Assembly: GCF_004341505.2 (NCBI RefSeq)
Contig: NZ_SLYP02000001.1
Location: 62,001 to 126,000, forward strand
Direction of reading: 5' to 3'
Source of the DNA: Sphingomonas sp. JUb134
GTDB taxonomy: Bacteria; Pseudomonadota; Alphaproteobacteria; Sphingomonadales; Sphingomonadaceae
Length of the DNA stretch: 64,000 bases
The notes below the pieces were generated by a model. That model did not search any database, was not told the DNA's origin, and saw only the letters and a program-made list of their open reading frames with translations. Within the stretch, counting starts at the first letter, position 1, and each line of letters opens with the position of its first letter. This document shows positions 26,927 to 35,417 of this stretch, piece by piece. Position numbers and translations under genes: made by a program.

Positions 26927-27925
26927 TCACTTGACCTGGAAACCCTTCCAGAAAGGATCGGCGCGATCAATCCAGATCGTGTTGAAGCCGGTAGCGACCG
27001 CCGATCCCTCGATCGATGGGATGATCGCCGGCTGGTCGCCGATCGCAGTCTCCGCCTCCACCCGGCCGATGAAGCGGCTGCCGATGTAGCTTTCGTGGAC
27101 GAAGCGGTCGCCGGTCTTCAGCTGCCCCTTGGCGGCGAGATGCGCCAAGCGCGCCGAGGTGCCGGTGCCGCACGGGCTGCGGTCGATCGCCCGGTCGCCG
27201 TAGAAGACGGCGTTGCGGCCGTCGGCGCCGTCGCCGCGCGGCTTGTCGGCCCACAGGATATGGCTGACGCCGCGGATGGTGGGATCGAGCGGGTGGACCG
27301 GCTCGAACTTCTCGCGGATGGCTTCGCGCAGGCGGGCGCTCAATTCGACCAGCCGCGAGGCGCCGAGATCATCGAGCCCGGTATAGGCACCCTGCGGCTC
27401 GACGATCGCGTAATAGTTGCCGCCATAGGAGACATCGACGCTGAGCGGCCCCAGCCCCTCCAGATCGACCTGGATGCCGGTCGCCGCGACATAGGCCGGG
27501 ACGTTGGTGATGCGCACCGCCGTCACCTTGTCGCCCTCGGTCTCATAGTCGACGTCGATCACCCCGGCCGGCACCTCGATGCGCAGCTTGCCCGGTGTGG
27601 CGGGCTGGATGAGGCCGTGCTCCAGGCCGAAGGTCACCATGCCGATGGTGCCGTGCCCGCACATCGGCAGGCAGCCGGAGGTCTCGATGAACAGGATGCC
27701 GATGTCGGCGTCGGCCTGGGTCGGCGGGTAGAGGAACCCGCCCGACATCATGTCGTGCCCGCGCGGTTCGAAGCACAGGCCCGTGCGAATCCAGTCGAAG
27801 CGGGCCAGGAAGTCCTGGCGCCGCTCCGACATGGATGCCCCCTTCAAGAGCGGCGCGCCGCCTGCGACCAGGCGGACCGGATTGCCGGCGGTGTGGCCGT
27901 CGATACAGAAGAAGGTGTGCCGCAT
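26927..27925 (-). CDS. 4-hydroxyproline 2-epimerase / proline racemase family
   Basis: 332-aa cofactor-independent epimerase that would convert trans-4-hydroxy-L-proline to cis-4-hydroxy-D-proline. Both catalytic cysteines are present: Cys89 in LPMCGHGT and Cys252 in DRSPCGTGTSA. The second Cys separates this group from trans-3-hydroxyproline dehydratases, which have Thr there. The gene starts 12 bp after the deaminase stop, so they are cotranscribed. The surrounding D-amino-acid dehydrogenase and deaminase favour the hydroxyproline epimerase role over proline racemase. Confidence 0.9.
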   Translation of the reverse strand: MRHTFFCIDGHTAGNPVRLVAGGAPLLKGASMSERRQDFLARFDWIRTGLCFEPRGHDMMSGGFLYPPTQADADIGILFIETSGCLPMCGHGTIGMVTFGLEHGLIQPATPGKLRIEVPAGVIDVDYETEGDKVTAVRITNVPAYVAATGIQVDLEGLGPLSVDVSYGGNYYAIVEPQGAYTGLDDLGASRLVELSARLREAIREKFEPVHPLDPTIRGVSHILWADKPRGDGADGRNAVFYGDRAIDRSPCGTGTSARLAHLAAKGQLKTGDRFVHESYIGSRFIGRVEAETAIGDQPAIIPSIEGSAVATGFNTIWIDRADPFWKGFQVK

Positions 27926-27937
27926 GGGGGTCTCGTG

Positions 27938-28861
27938 TCAGGCTGCCTTGGCGATGTCGAGGGTCGGGCGGGTCGCCGCAGCCTTTTCCACCATGGCGAT
28001 CACCGCTGCACGGCGTTCGCCGGTCAGCACCTGGCGCGGCGGAAGCACGCGCTCCGACCCGCGGCCCATGACCTGCTCGGCGAGCTTGATCGTCTGCACC
28101 AGGTCATGCTCGGCATCGAGGTGAAGCAGCGGCATGAACCAGCGATAGATTTCCAGCGCCTTGGCATGATCGCCGCGCTCGAACGCGCGCACCAGCTCGA
28201 CCGATTCGCGCGGGAAGGCGTTGGTGAGGCCCGAGACCCAGCCCTTGGCGCCCAGGAACAGCCCTTCCAGCGCGACGTCGTCGAGCCCTGCGAACAGCAC
28301 GAAGCGGTCGCCGAACTCGTTGCGGAAATCGGTGAAGCGACGGGTGTCGGGTGCCGATTCCTTGACCGCGACGATGTTCTTCACGTCATGGAGCGCCGCC
28401 AGCACGCCGCGATCGATTACGGTGCGGTAGGCCGGCGGGTTGTTGTAGAGCATGATCGGCAGGCTCACCGCCTCCGCCACGCCGCGGAAGTGCGCGACCA
28501 GTTCCTCGGCCTTGGGCACATAGACCATCGGCGGGAGCAGCATCAGGCCATCGGCGCCGATCTTCTCGGCCGCCTGGGCATAGCGGGTGGCGCGGCGCTG
28601 ATCATATTCGGAAACGCCGGTGAGCACCGGTACGCGGCCGGCGACCACTTCCACGATCGCGGAGAGGACCTGCTGCTTTTCCTCGAACATCAGCGAGTTG
28701 TTCTCACCCACGGTGCCGAGCGCGATCACGCCGGTCACCCCGTCGCGGATCAGGTCGTCCACCACCCGCTGGGTTTCACCCAAGTCGATCGTCAGATCCT
28801 CACGGAGCTGCGTCGTCACGGCGGGGAACACGCCCTTCCATTCGACCATCATCGGAACCAT
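27938..28861 (-). CDS. DHDPS-family lyase, probable pyrroline-4-hydroxy-2-carboxylate deaminase
   Basis: 307-aa (beta/alpha)8 class I aldolase-type enzyme. GVTGVIALGTVGENNSL is the substrate-binding loop, MLYNNPPAY has the catalytic Tyr, and VAVKESAPDTRR the Schiff-base Lys. In hydroxyproline catabolism this family deaminates and dehydrates the cyclic imine to alpha-ketoglutarate semialdehyde. The same family includes L-2-keto-3-deoxyarabonate dehydratase of the oxidative L-arabinose pathway, which yields the same product, so that role remains possible. The ATG at 28861 is used; 28852 is an alternative. First gene of the unit, right behind the divergent promoter. Confidence 0.85.
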   Translation of the reverse strand: MVPMMVEWKGVFPAVTTQLREDLTIDLGETQRVVDDLIRDGVTGVIALGTVGENNSLMFEEKQQVLSAIVEVVAGRVPVLTGVSEYDQRRATRYAQAAEKIGADGLMLLPPMVYVPKAEELVAHFRGVAEAVSLPIMLYNNPPAYRTVIDRGVLAALHDVKNIVAVKESAPDTRRFTDFRNEFGDRFVLFAGLDDVALEGLFLGAKGWVSGLTNAFPRESVELVRAFERGDHAKALEIYRWFMPLLHLDAEHDLVQTIKLAEQVMGRGSERVLPPRQVLTGERRAAVIAMVEKAAATRPTLDIAKAA

Positions 28862-28881
28862 TCTCTTCTCGTTGCGGACAT

Positions 28882-28895
28882 ATACCGTATACGAT
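28882..28895. promoter_or_regulatory. Putative GntR operator, site 1
   Basis: ATACCGTATACGAT lies between two divergent starts only 66 bp apart (28861 minus, 28928 plus). Its centre CGTATACG (28886-28893) is a perfect palindrome with the GTATAC core common to FadR-type regulators. A copy with one mismatch is at 50217-50230, upstream of the GH127 operon. Binding by the regulator at 26209-26865 is an inference. Confidence 0.65.
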
Positions 28896-28927
28896 AGGGA
28901 TTGCTGTGCCGCAACAGGAGAACGGGC

Positions 28928-30145
28928 GTGGGTGCGACAAATGTGGTCGGGGGGGGCGTTGTCGGACTGGCAAGCGCATTGGCGCTGGCGCGTGCCGGCC
29001 ATTCCGTGACGCTGCTGGAGCCGGACTCCGCCCGCACGGCTGCCTCCTGGGGAAATGCCGGCCACATCGCGACGGAGCAGGTGGCGCCGCTCGCCTCGCC
29101 GGCGGCCATCCGATCCGCGCCGCGGCGGCTGTTCGTGCGCGGCGGGGCGCTCGACCTGCCGCTCGGTCAGCTCGCGAACTGGCTGCCGTTCGCGCTGCGG
29201 CTGGTCGGTCGATCGACCCCGAGCCGCTTTGCCGCGGGCAGCGCCGCGCTCGGCAGCCTGTTGCAGGAGGCGATGCCCGCCTGGGAGCGGCTGGCGGCGA
29301 CGATCGACGCCCCCGAGTTGCTGACCCAGGACGGGCATCTGGTGCTGTGGGAATCGCCGGAGACCGCGCGCGCCGGGCGCGCCGCGTGGACGGCGGCCGA
29401 CACCGGCACGGCGACGTTCCGCGTTGCCGACGCTGCCGAGCTCACCGCGATCGCCAGGGTGACCCAGGCCCCGGTGGCAGGCGCCATTCGCTTCGCCGGC
29501 AGCGGGCAGATCCGCGATCTATCGGTGCTGGCAGGCGCGCTGGAGGAGGCGTTCCTTCGTGCGGGGGGCCGCATCGTCCGCGCCCGCGCGCAGTTGCGCA
29601 TCATCGACGGGGTGGCGCTGGTCCCCGGGCATCCGGCCGAGCTGGTACTGGTGGCGGCCGGCATCGGCTCGCGCGCGCTGATGGAGGCAACCGGCCACGC
29701 CGCCCCGATGATCGCCGAGCGCGGCTATCACATCCGCGCCGCCGCCGATCGCTGGCCGGCGGACCTGCCGCCGCTGGTGTTCGAGGACCGGTCGATGATC
29801 GTCACCCGCTATGGCGATCGCGTACAGGCCGCGAGCTTCGTCGAGCTGAGCAGCCCCGACGCGCCGCCCGATCCGCGCAAGTGGGAGCGGCTGGAAGCGC
29901 ACGTCCGTGCCCTCGGCCTCCCCATCACGGGACCTTTCCGCCGGTGGATGGGATCGCGCCCCACCCTCCCCGACTATCTGCCCGCGATCGGCCGCTCGCC
30001 TCGCGCGAACAACCTGCTCTATGCATTCGGACACCAGCATCTGGGGCTGACGCTGGCGCCGATCACGGCCGAGCTCGTCGCGGCGCTGGTCACAGGCGAG
30101 CGGCCGCCGGTCGACCTGGCGCCCTTCGACCTCGCACGGTTTTGA
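28928..30145 (+). CDS. D-amino-acid dehydrogenase (DadA/DAAO-like flavoprotein)
   Basis: 405-aa FAD oxidoreductase. The N-terminal Rossmann motif is NVVGGGVVGLASALALARAG, followed by the Glu-containing LLEPDS; the C-terminal part ends with LLYAFGHQHLGLTLAPITAEL, the typical FAD contact of DadA-type enzymes. A GTG at 28928 has AGGAG 7 bp upstream and begins just before the Rossmann strand, so it is preferred to an upstream ATG. In this locus it would oxidise cis-4-hydroxy-D-proline to the cyclic imine. It is divergent from the deaminase and shares its operator. Confidence 0.88.
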   Translation: MGATNVVGGGVVGLASALALARAGHSVTLLEPDSARTAASWGNAGHIATEQVAPLASPAAIRSAPRRLFVRGGALDLPLGQLANWLPFALRLVGRSTPSRFAAGSAALGSLLQEAMPAWERLAATIDAPELLTQDGHLVLWESPETARAGRAAWTAADTGTATFRVADAAELTAIARVTQAPVAGAIRFAGSGQIRDLSVLAGALEEAFLRAGGRIVRARAQLRIIDGVALVPGHPAELVLVAAGIGSRALMEATGHAAPMIAERGYHIRAAADRWPADLPPLVFEDRSMIVTRYGDRVQAASFVELSSPDAPPDPRKWERLEAHVRALGLPITGPFRRWMGSRPTLPDYLPAIGRSPRANNLLYAFGHQHLGLTLAPITAELVAALVTGERPPVDLAPFDLARF

Positions 30146-30161
30146 ACAAGGAAGAACAGGC

Positions 30162-31358
30162 ATGACCATCGGCGGATCGAGCGCAGAGGCCGAACTCGCG
30201 GCCATCACCCCTTGGGCGGATAGCGCCGATCCCATCGGTGCGGCAGAGCGGCAGGCGCGGCTCGAGCGTGCCCGCGCGCTGGCGGATGCGGGCGGTGCGG
30301 ACGGGCTGCTGCTCAACGTGGGTGCGACGCTGCGCTATTTCGCGGGTGTGCCCTGGGGCCCGAGCGAGCGGCTGGTGGCGATGCTGCTACCGGCGCGCGG
30401 CCGCCCGGTGCTGCTGTGCCCGGCGTTCGAACTCGGCACGCTGGAAGCCGATCTCGCGATCGACGCGGACATCCGGCTGTGGGAGGAGGATGAGGACCCG
30501 ATCGCGCTGCTCGCCGATACGCTGGCGGCCACCGGGATCACGAAACTAGCCGTCGACCCGCTGTTTCCGTTCCAATGGGCCGAGCGGCTGCGGGCCAAGG
30601 CGGGCGGAGTCCGGCTGCTCGACGGCGCGCCCGCGATCGACGGCTGCCGGATGGTGAAGTCCCCGGCCGAGCTGGCGCTGCTTGCCCAGGCCAAGGCGAT
30701 GACGCTGGAGGTGCATCGCCGCACCGCGCGCATCCTGCGCCCGGGCATCGCCGCAAGCGAGGTGGTGCGCTTCATCGACGCTGCGCACCGCGCGATCGGG
30801 GCGGCGGGATCGAGCTTCTGCATCGTCCAGTTCGGCCGCGCGACGGCGTTCCCGCACGGGCTGCCGGGCGAACAACATCTGCAGGAGGGCGAGCTGGTGC
30901 TGGTCGACACCGGCTGCTTGGTCGAGGGCTATCACTCGGACATCACGCGTACCTATGCGTTCGGGGCGGTTCCGGACGAAGTGCGCAGCATCTGGTCGCT
31001 GGAAAAGGAAGCACAGCAGGCGGCGTTCGACGCGGTGGTGCCGGGCGCACCCTGCGAGAGCGTCGATGCGGCGGCGCGGCGCGTGCTGGAGGCGGCAGGG
31101 CTCGGCCCGGACTATCGCCTTCCGGGGCTACCCCACCGCACCGGGCATGGCATCGGCCTGTCGATCCATGAGCCGGCCTATCTGGTGCGCGGCGACAAGA
31201 CGCCGCTTGCGCCCGGCATGTGCTTTTCCAACGAGCCGATGATCGTGGTGCCGGATCGCTTCGGGGTGCGGCTGGAGGATCATTTCCACGTCACCGAGAC
31301 GGGAGCGGCGTGGTTCACCCAGCCGCAGCATGCCATCGACCAGCCGTTCGCGGTGTGA
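30162..31358 (+). CDS. M24 metallopeptidase (Xaa-Pro dipeptidase/aminopeptidase)
   Basis: 398-aa peptidase. An N-terminal creatinase-like domain (residues 30-170) is followed by the pita-bread fold with metal ligands in LVDTGCLVEGYHSDITRTY (two Asp), PHRTGHGIGLSIHEP (His), MCFSNEPMI (Glu) and RLEDHFHVTE (Glu). Members cleave peptides with Pro in the second position. No signal peptide is seen, so it acts in the cytoplasm. It follows the dehydrogenase by 16 bp with its own AAGGAAG site; in a hydroxyproline locus it would free imino acids from imported peptides. Confidence 0.9.
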   Translation: MTIGGSSAEAELAAITPWADSADPIGAAERQARLERARALADAGGADGLLLNVGATLRYFAGVPWGPSERLVAMLLPARGRPVLLCPAFELGTLEADLAIDADIRLWEEDEDPIALLADTLAATGITKLAVDPLFPFQWAERLRAKAGGVRLLDGAPAIDGCRMVKSPAELALLAQAKAMTLEVHRRTARILRPGIAASEVVRFIDAAHRAIGAAGSSFCIVQFGRATAFPHGLPGEQHLQEGELVLVDTGCLVEGYHSDITRTYAFGAVPDEVRSIWSLEKEAQQAAFDAVVPGAPCESVDAAARRVLEAAGLGPDYRLPGLPHRTGHGIGLSIHEPAYLVRGDKTPLAPGMCFSNEPMIVVPDRFGVRLEDHFHVTETGAAWFTQPQHAIDQPFAV

Positions 31359-31390
31359 CAGAGGGCACATCGCTCCCGCGAGACAAGCCG

Positions 31391-31477
31391 CACCCCGGCG
31401 AAGGCCGGGGTCCAGGACCAAGCAGCGCAACGACTGGCAGTGTTTGGAACCCTGGGCTCCTGCCTTCGCAGGAGCAC
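31391..31477. repeat. REPIN-like inverted repeats
   Basis: Two hairpin-forming units: CACCCCGGCGAAGGCCGGGG and flank at 31391-31415, matching the element at 20992-21093, and CTGGGCTCCTGCCTTCGCAG and flank at 31451-31477, matching 41023-41048. They lie between convergent genes. Confidence 0.7.
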
Positions 31478-31519
31478 GGATAAGCGCGCGCCGGCCCGCG
31501 CCGGGCGTCGGAGGCGCGC

Positions 31520-32812
31520 TCAGCTCTCCAGGATGTGCATCCACATCGGCTCGCCCACCAGGCTGGGGGAGCCGCGCAGGCGTTCGAGTGAGGCGGCGAC
31601 GGCGCGCTCGGGGCCTTCGTGGGTGACGATCGCCACCAGCACGCTGCCGTCGGCATTGGCGCCGCGCTGCATCAGCCGCTCGATGGACACGCCGGCGTCG
31701 CGCATCGCCGCCGCGATTTCCGCCAGCACGCCCACCTTGTCGGCGACCATCAGCCGCAGATAGGCGCGGCCGCGGCGTTCGCCAGTGGGCGCGGCGGGCT
31801 GTTCGGCGAGCGCCTCGGCCGGTTCCGCATAGGGCGGCCCGAACTCGCCGCGGGCGATGTCGATCAGGTCCGCCACCACCGCGCTGGCAGTCGGGCCGTC
31901 GCCGGCGCCGCGGCCCTGGAAGAACAGCCGGCCGACGAAATTGCCCTCGGCCACCACGGCGTTCAGCGAGCCGGTGACATGCGCGAGCGGATGATCGAGC
32001 GGGACCAGGTGCGGGTGGACGCGCTGGAACAGGCCGTTCTTGCCAGCCTCCGCCACGCCCACCAGCCGCACGCGATAGCCGAGCGTCGCCGCCTCGGCGA
32101 TGTCGGCCGCGAGCACGTGGCGCACGCCGGTGATCGCGACATCCGAAAAGGCCGGGCGGGTACCGAAGGCGAAGCTCGCCAGGATCGACAGCTTGTGCGC
32201 GGCATCGACGCCATCGATGTCGAAGCTGGGATCCGCTTCGGCAAAGCCGAGCCGCTGCGCCTCGTCCAGCACCTCGGCGAAGTCGCGGCCCTCGGCCTCC
32301 ATCTTTGACAGGATGAAATTGCAGGTGCCGTTGAGGATGCCATAGACATGGCCGATCTCGTTGGCCGCTGCGCCCTCGCGCAGCCCCTTGATGACGGGCA
32401 CGCCGCCTGCGACCGCAGCCTCGAACTTGAGCGCGACGCCGCGCCCTTCCGCCGCGCGGGCGAGTTCGAGGCCATGGTGCGCGATCATCGCCTTGTTGGC
32501 GGTGACGACGCTCTTGCCATTGGCAAGCGCCGCACGGGTGAGCGTCAGCGCGGGACCGTCCGCCCCGCCGACGAGTTCCACCACCACATCCGCCCGCGGG
32601 TCGGCCGCGAGCGAGGCGGTGTCGTCCACCCAGTCGAAGCGCGACAGATCGACGCCGCGATCCTTGGCGCGATCCCGCGCTGACACCGCCACGATCTCGA
32701 TCGGGCGACCGGCGCGGCGGGCAATCAACGCCCCGTTCGCGTCGAGCAGACGAATGACGCCCGCGCCGACCGTACCAAGTCCTGCGATCGCGACGCGTAG
32801 CGGTTCCGTCAT
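31520..32812 (-). CDS. hom: Homoserine dehydrogenase
   Basis: 430-aa NAD(P)H-dependent enzyme reducing aspartate semialdehyde to homoserine (threonine/methionine branch). The Rossmann motif is VAIAGLGTVGAGV, VVTANKAMIAHHG and LKFEAAVAGGVPVI follow, and the signature ILNGTCNFILSKM and GFAEADPSFDIDGVDAAHK carry the catalytic Lys/Asp residues. A C-terminal ACT domain (YLRLMVADKVGVLAEIAAAM) gives feedback control. The ATG at 32812 has GGAAGAGGCAGG upstream. Monocistronic by position. Confidence 0.96.
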   Translation of the reverse strand: MTEPLRVAIAGLGTVGAGVIRLLDANGALIARRAGRPIEIVAVSARDRAKDRGVDLSRFDWVDDTASLAADPRADVVVELVGGADGPALTLTRAALANGKSVVTANKAMIAHHGLELARAAEGRGVALKFEAAVAGGVPVIKGLREGAAANEIGHVYGILNGTCNFILSKMEAEGRDFAEVLDEAQRLGFAEADPSFDIDGVDAAHKLSILASFAFGTRPAFSDVAITGVRHVLAADIAEAATLGYRVRLVGVAEAGKNGLFQRVHPHLVPLDHPLAHVTGSLNAVVAEGNFVGRLFFQGRGAGDGPTASAVVADLIDIARGEFGPPYAEPAEALAEQPAAPTGERRGRAYLRLMVADKVGVLAEIAAAMRDAGVSIERLMQRGANADGSVLVAIVTHEGPERAVAASLERLRGSPSLVGEPMWMHILES

Positions 32813-32954
32813 GCCTGCCTCTTCCATTTCGCCGCCGGGCACGTCCCGGCGGAGCGGCAGGCGTTAGCGGAGGGGCCGTGGTATAAACAACCCCAACACG
32901 ACCAGAAGGCTTTGCAAAAGTTACCGGGCCGCTTTTGCCGCCCGGAGGCGGATC

Positions 32955-32982
32955 GCGCGCCCGTTCCGGGAAACGGGCGCGC
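32955..32982 (-). terminator. Hairpin after 2-oxoglutarate oxygenase gene
   Basis: An 11-bp stem (GCGCGCCCGTT at 32955-32965 with complement at 32972-32982) begins 6 bp after the stop of the 32989 gene. No strong T tract follows. Confidence 0.6.
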
Positions 32983-32988
32983 GTCGCA

Positions 32989-33936
32989 TCACTTCTTCAG
33001 AAGGCCGATTTCGACCAGCCGCTGGTGCAGATAGTCGTGGGCGGTGATCGGCTCCGGGTAGCGGTTGCCCTCCCCCACGCAGCTCGGCAGCGTCTCGATC
33101 AGGAAATCGGGCGCCGGGTGGAGGAAGAAAGGCATGGAGTAGCGCGAGTTGCCGCGCCGCTCGGGCGCCGGGTTCACCACGCGGTGGGTGGTCGACGGCA
33201 ACACGTGGTTGGTCAGCCGCTGCAGCATGTCGCCGACGTTCACGACCATCGCGCCCACCGGGGGCTTCACCGCGAGCCAGTCGCCGTCCTTGTCGAGCAG
33301 TTCCAGCCCGGCTTCCTCGGCGCCCAGCAGCAGCGTGATGAGGTTGATGTCCTCATGCGCCTCTGCACGGACGCCCGGCGCATCGGCGGGGATCGGCGGA
33401 TAGTGGAGCAGGCGCAGCACCGAATTGCCGTCCTGGACCGCGTGCTCGAACCAGTTGGGATCGAGCTTCAGGTAGCGCGCGATCGCCGAAAGCAGCTTGA
33501 GCCCGGCGGTGTCGAAGGCGGCGAACAGCTCAAGGAAGGTCTCCTTGAAGCCCGCGGGCGCCGACGGCCAGATGTTGTCCGGCATCACGTCGCGAAAGCG
33601 GTGGCCGGCCGGCAATTCCCGGCCGATGTGCCAGAACTCCTTGAGATCGGTGACCTTCGCGTTCTTCGCGATCTCGGTGCGGAAGGGCGTGTAGCCGCGC
33701 GCGCCGCCGCCGCCCGGCGTGTGATAGGCACGCTTCTCCTCCTCGGGCAGGCGGAAGAACTCTTCGGTCAGCGCCCAGGCACGGTCGATCAGCGCCGGGT
33801 CGATGCCGTGGTCCGCGACCATGGCGAAGCCGAAGCGTTCGAACGAGCCGCCGAACGCCTGTGCGAAACCCTCCGGGTCGTTCTGCTGGTCGGCCAGCGA
33901 GACGAGCGGCACCTGGGTCATGGGAACGTCGAGCAT
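32989..33936 (-). CDS. 2OG-Fe(II) oxygenase, isopenicillin N synthase-like
   Basis: 315-aa cytoplasmic dioxygenase of the IPNS/flavonol-synthase type. An N-terminal DIOX_N domain (VPLVSLADQQ, FERFGFAMVADHG) precedes the jelly roll; iron ligands are the His and Asp of AHEDINLITLL and the His of STTHRVVNP, and the co-substrate Arg is in GNSRYSMPFF. The ATG at 33936 has AGGA 6 bp upstream. Substrate unknown; such genes are common in this group of bacteria and nothing nearby suggests antibiotic synthesis. Confidence 0.9.
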   Translation of the reverse strand: MLDVPMTQVPLVSLADQQNDPEGFAQAFGGSFERFGFAMVADHGIDPALIDRAWALTEEFFRLPEEEKRAYHTPGGGGARGYTPFRTEIAKNAKVTDLKEFWHIGRELPAGHRFRDVMPDNIWPSAPAGFKETFLELFAAFDTAGLKLLSAIARYLKLDPNWFEHAVQDGNSVLRLLHYPPIPADAPGVRAEAHEDINLITLLLGAEEAGLELLDKDGDWLAVKPPVGAMVVNVGDMLQRLTNHVLPSTTHRVVNPAPERRGNSRYSMPFFLHPAPDFLIETLPSCVGEGNRYPEPITAHDYLHQRLVEIGLLKK

Positions 33937-34147
33937 GGGGAATCCTGTAGGGGTATGAATAGCGGCGTGAATACGCCTGCAACCCGCTCGGGAACAGCCC
34001 CTTGGAAGGGCCGGCCAAGAGTATACCGCAGGCACGCCCCCGCCCGTCCGCCGCCCGGATCGTCCTGCGGCTCGGGAACACGCGGGCTCGCCCGCCGTTC
34101 GCGCTCTGACGGCCCCGCTGCTGGTGGGCCAGACGAAGGAGCGAACC

Positions 34148-34483
34148 ATGGGTGGTCACCAGGTACCGGGGCTGGGCTCCGGCGACAGCTTTGACGAAGA
34201 AGGCTATGACGAGAGCCAGCGCGCCGAAATCCTGGAGGTAACCAGCGACGGCCCCTCGGACGGCACCCTGCTGACGGACATCGAGCCCGACCTCGGCGAT
34301 GACGAGGATGAGGACGACCTCCTCATGGAAGACGATGAGCTCGACAGCGAGGATGACGATGATGACATCGTTGTCGACCCCGAGGACCAGGAGGAAGACG
34401 AGCTTCAGGAAGATTTCGACGAGGATGACCTCGCCGAGGACGACGATCTCGAGGATACCGACAGGGCCGCGCTGGAACCGTGA
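34148..34483 (+). CDS. Highly acidic hypothetical protein
   Basis: 111 aa; after a short Gly-rich start the whole chain is Asp/Glu-rich, with runs such as DDEDEDDLLMEDDELDSEDD, and it is probably disordered. No domain or signal peptide is recognised. The ATG at 34148 has AAGGAG upstream. Its TGA overlaps the GTG of the lipoprotein gene, so the two are coupled. Possible roles are cation binding or acting as an acidic partner of a basic surface; neither is shown. Confidence 0.75.
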   Translation: MGGHQVPGLGSGDSFDEEGYDESQRAEILEVTSDGPSDGTLLTDIEPDLGDDEDEDDLLMEDDELDSEDDDDDIVVDPEDQEEDELQEDFDEDDLAEDDDLEDTDRAALEP

Positions 34484-35346
34484 CCCGCACCACGACCGCT
34501 GCCGCACTGGCGTTGTTGCTCGCCGGTTGCGGCGGTGGCGTGTCGGAGAGGGACGAAAATACCCCGGAGGCGGCAGCAGATACCGCGGCGCCGGCCGAGA
34601 AGTCGGCCGGCCCGGTCCCGAGTCCCACCTCCGTGGCGGCTCCAGCGCCGTCGCCGCGGTCGAGCCCGACGCCCCCTGTGGCTTCGGCCGCCGACGACCC
34701 GGATGAAGAGACCGCCGAGGCGGCGCGCGCGGTGGTACAGCGCTATTACGCGCTGCTTGCCCGCGGCGACTATGCAGCGGCGCGGGCGCTGTGGCGCCGG
34801 GGTAGCGAAGGCTCCGGCAGGGACGCGCGGGCCTTTGCGCGCAGCTTCGTCCGCTATGCGAGCTACGGCGCGCGCGTGGGCGCGCCCGGACCGGTCGATG
34901 CCGGTGCCGGTCAGCGATACGTCACCGTTCCCGTCACCGTGCGCGGGACGCTGAAGGACGGAGGCGTGCCCTTCACCCAAGCCGGCGAGGTCACCCTGCA
35001 CCGCACCGGCGACATCGATGGGGCGACCGCCGAGCAGCGGTCCTGGCGAATCGAGAAAATCGAGTTGTCCCCCATTGAGGCGCCAGCAGGCGACCTGCCG
35101 CCCCGCGTGACGGCGCGGTATCAGTGCGAGGACGGCACCCTGTTGATCGCCACCTTCGACAATCGGGCAGACACGGTGACGCTGCGTGCGCTTGGCAGGA
35201 CGCTGGGCGTGCTGAAGGGCCAGCGACCGGCGTCGGGGATCTGGTATGCCGGCGACGGCATGACCCTGCGGGGCAAGGGCCGCGACGCGAGTTTCGAAGC
35301 CGACGGGCAGGCCCCCGTCCACTGCGTCGCGAGCGACGCGCGCTGA
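34480..35346 (+). CDS. Lipoprotein with C-terminal MliC-like lysozyme inhibitor domain
   Basis: 288-aa outer-envelope lipoprotein. Signal peptide ends in lipobox LAGC (about Cys17), then a long Pro/Ala/Ser linker, an NTF2-like segment (AARAVVQRYYALLARGDYAAARALW) and a C-terminal domain beginning VTARYQCEDGTLLIATFDN and ending in a second Cys, with the SGIWYAGDGMTLRGKG pattern of MliC/PliC lysozyme inhibitors. The start is a GTG overlapping the upstream stop (GTGA). The inhibitor function is inferred from the family. Confidence 0.82.
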   Translation: MTRTTTAAALALLLAGCGGGVSERDENTPEAAADTAAPAEKSAGPVPSPTSVAAPAPSPRSSPTPPVASAADDPDEETAEAARAVVQRYYALLARGDYAAARALWRRGSEGSGRDARAFARSFVRYASYGARVGAPGPVDAGAGQRYVTVPVTVRGTLKDGGVPFTQAGEVTLHRTGDIDGATAEQRSWRIEKIELSPIEAPAGDLPPRVTARYQCEDGTLLIATFDNRADTVTLRALGRTLGVLKGQRPASGIWYAGDGMTLRGKGRDASFEADGQAPVHCVASDAR

Positions 35347-35348
35347 CG

Positions 35349-35377
35349 AAAAAAGGGGCCGGCGGTGCCGACCCCTT
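35349..35377 (-). terminator. Rho-independent terminator of TonB receptor gene
   Basis: An 11-bp stem (35353-35363 with 35367-35377, one mismatch) with a GGT loop; read on the minus strand it ends in TTTTTT. It lies 40 bp after the stop of the receptor gene and 3 bp after the convergent lipoprotein gene. Confidence 0.85.
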
Positions 35378-35417
35378 GAGAGACTTGGCGCATCCGGCGG
35401 GGTTCCCCGCCAGCGGC

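Noticed and set aside
32989..33936. Isopenicillin N synthase-like gene as sign of an antibiotic cluster
   Set aside because: The motifs fit the broad 2-oxoglutarate oxygenase family and no peptide synthetase or other biosynthetic gene is nearby.
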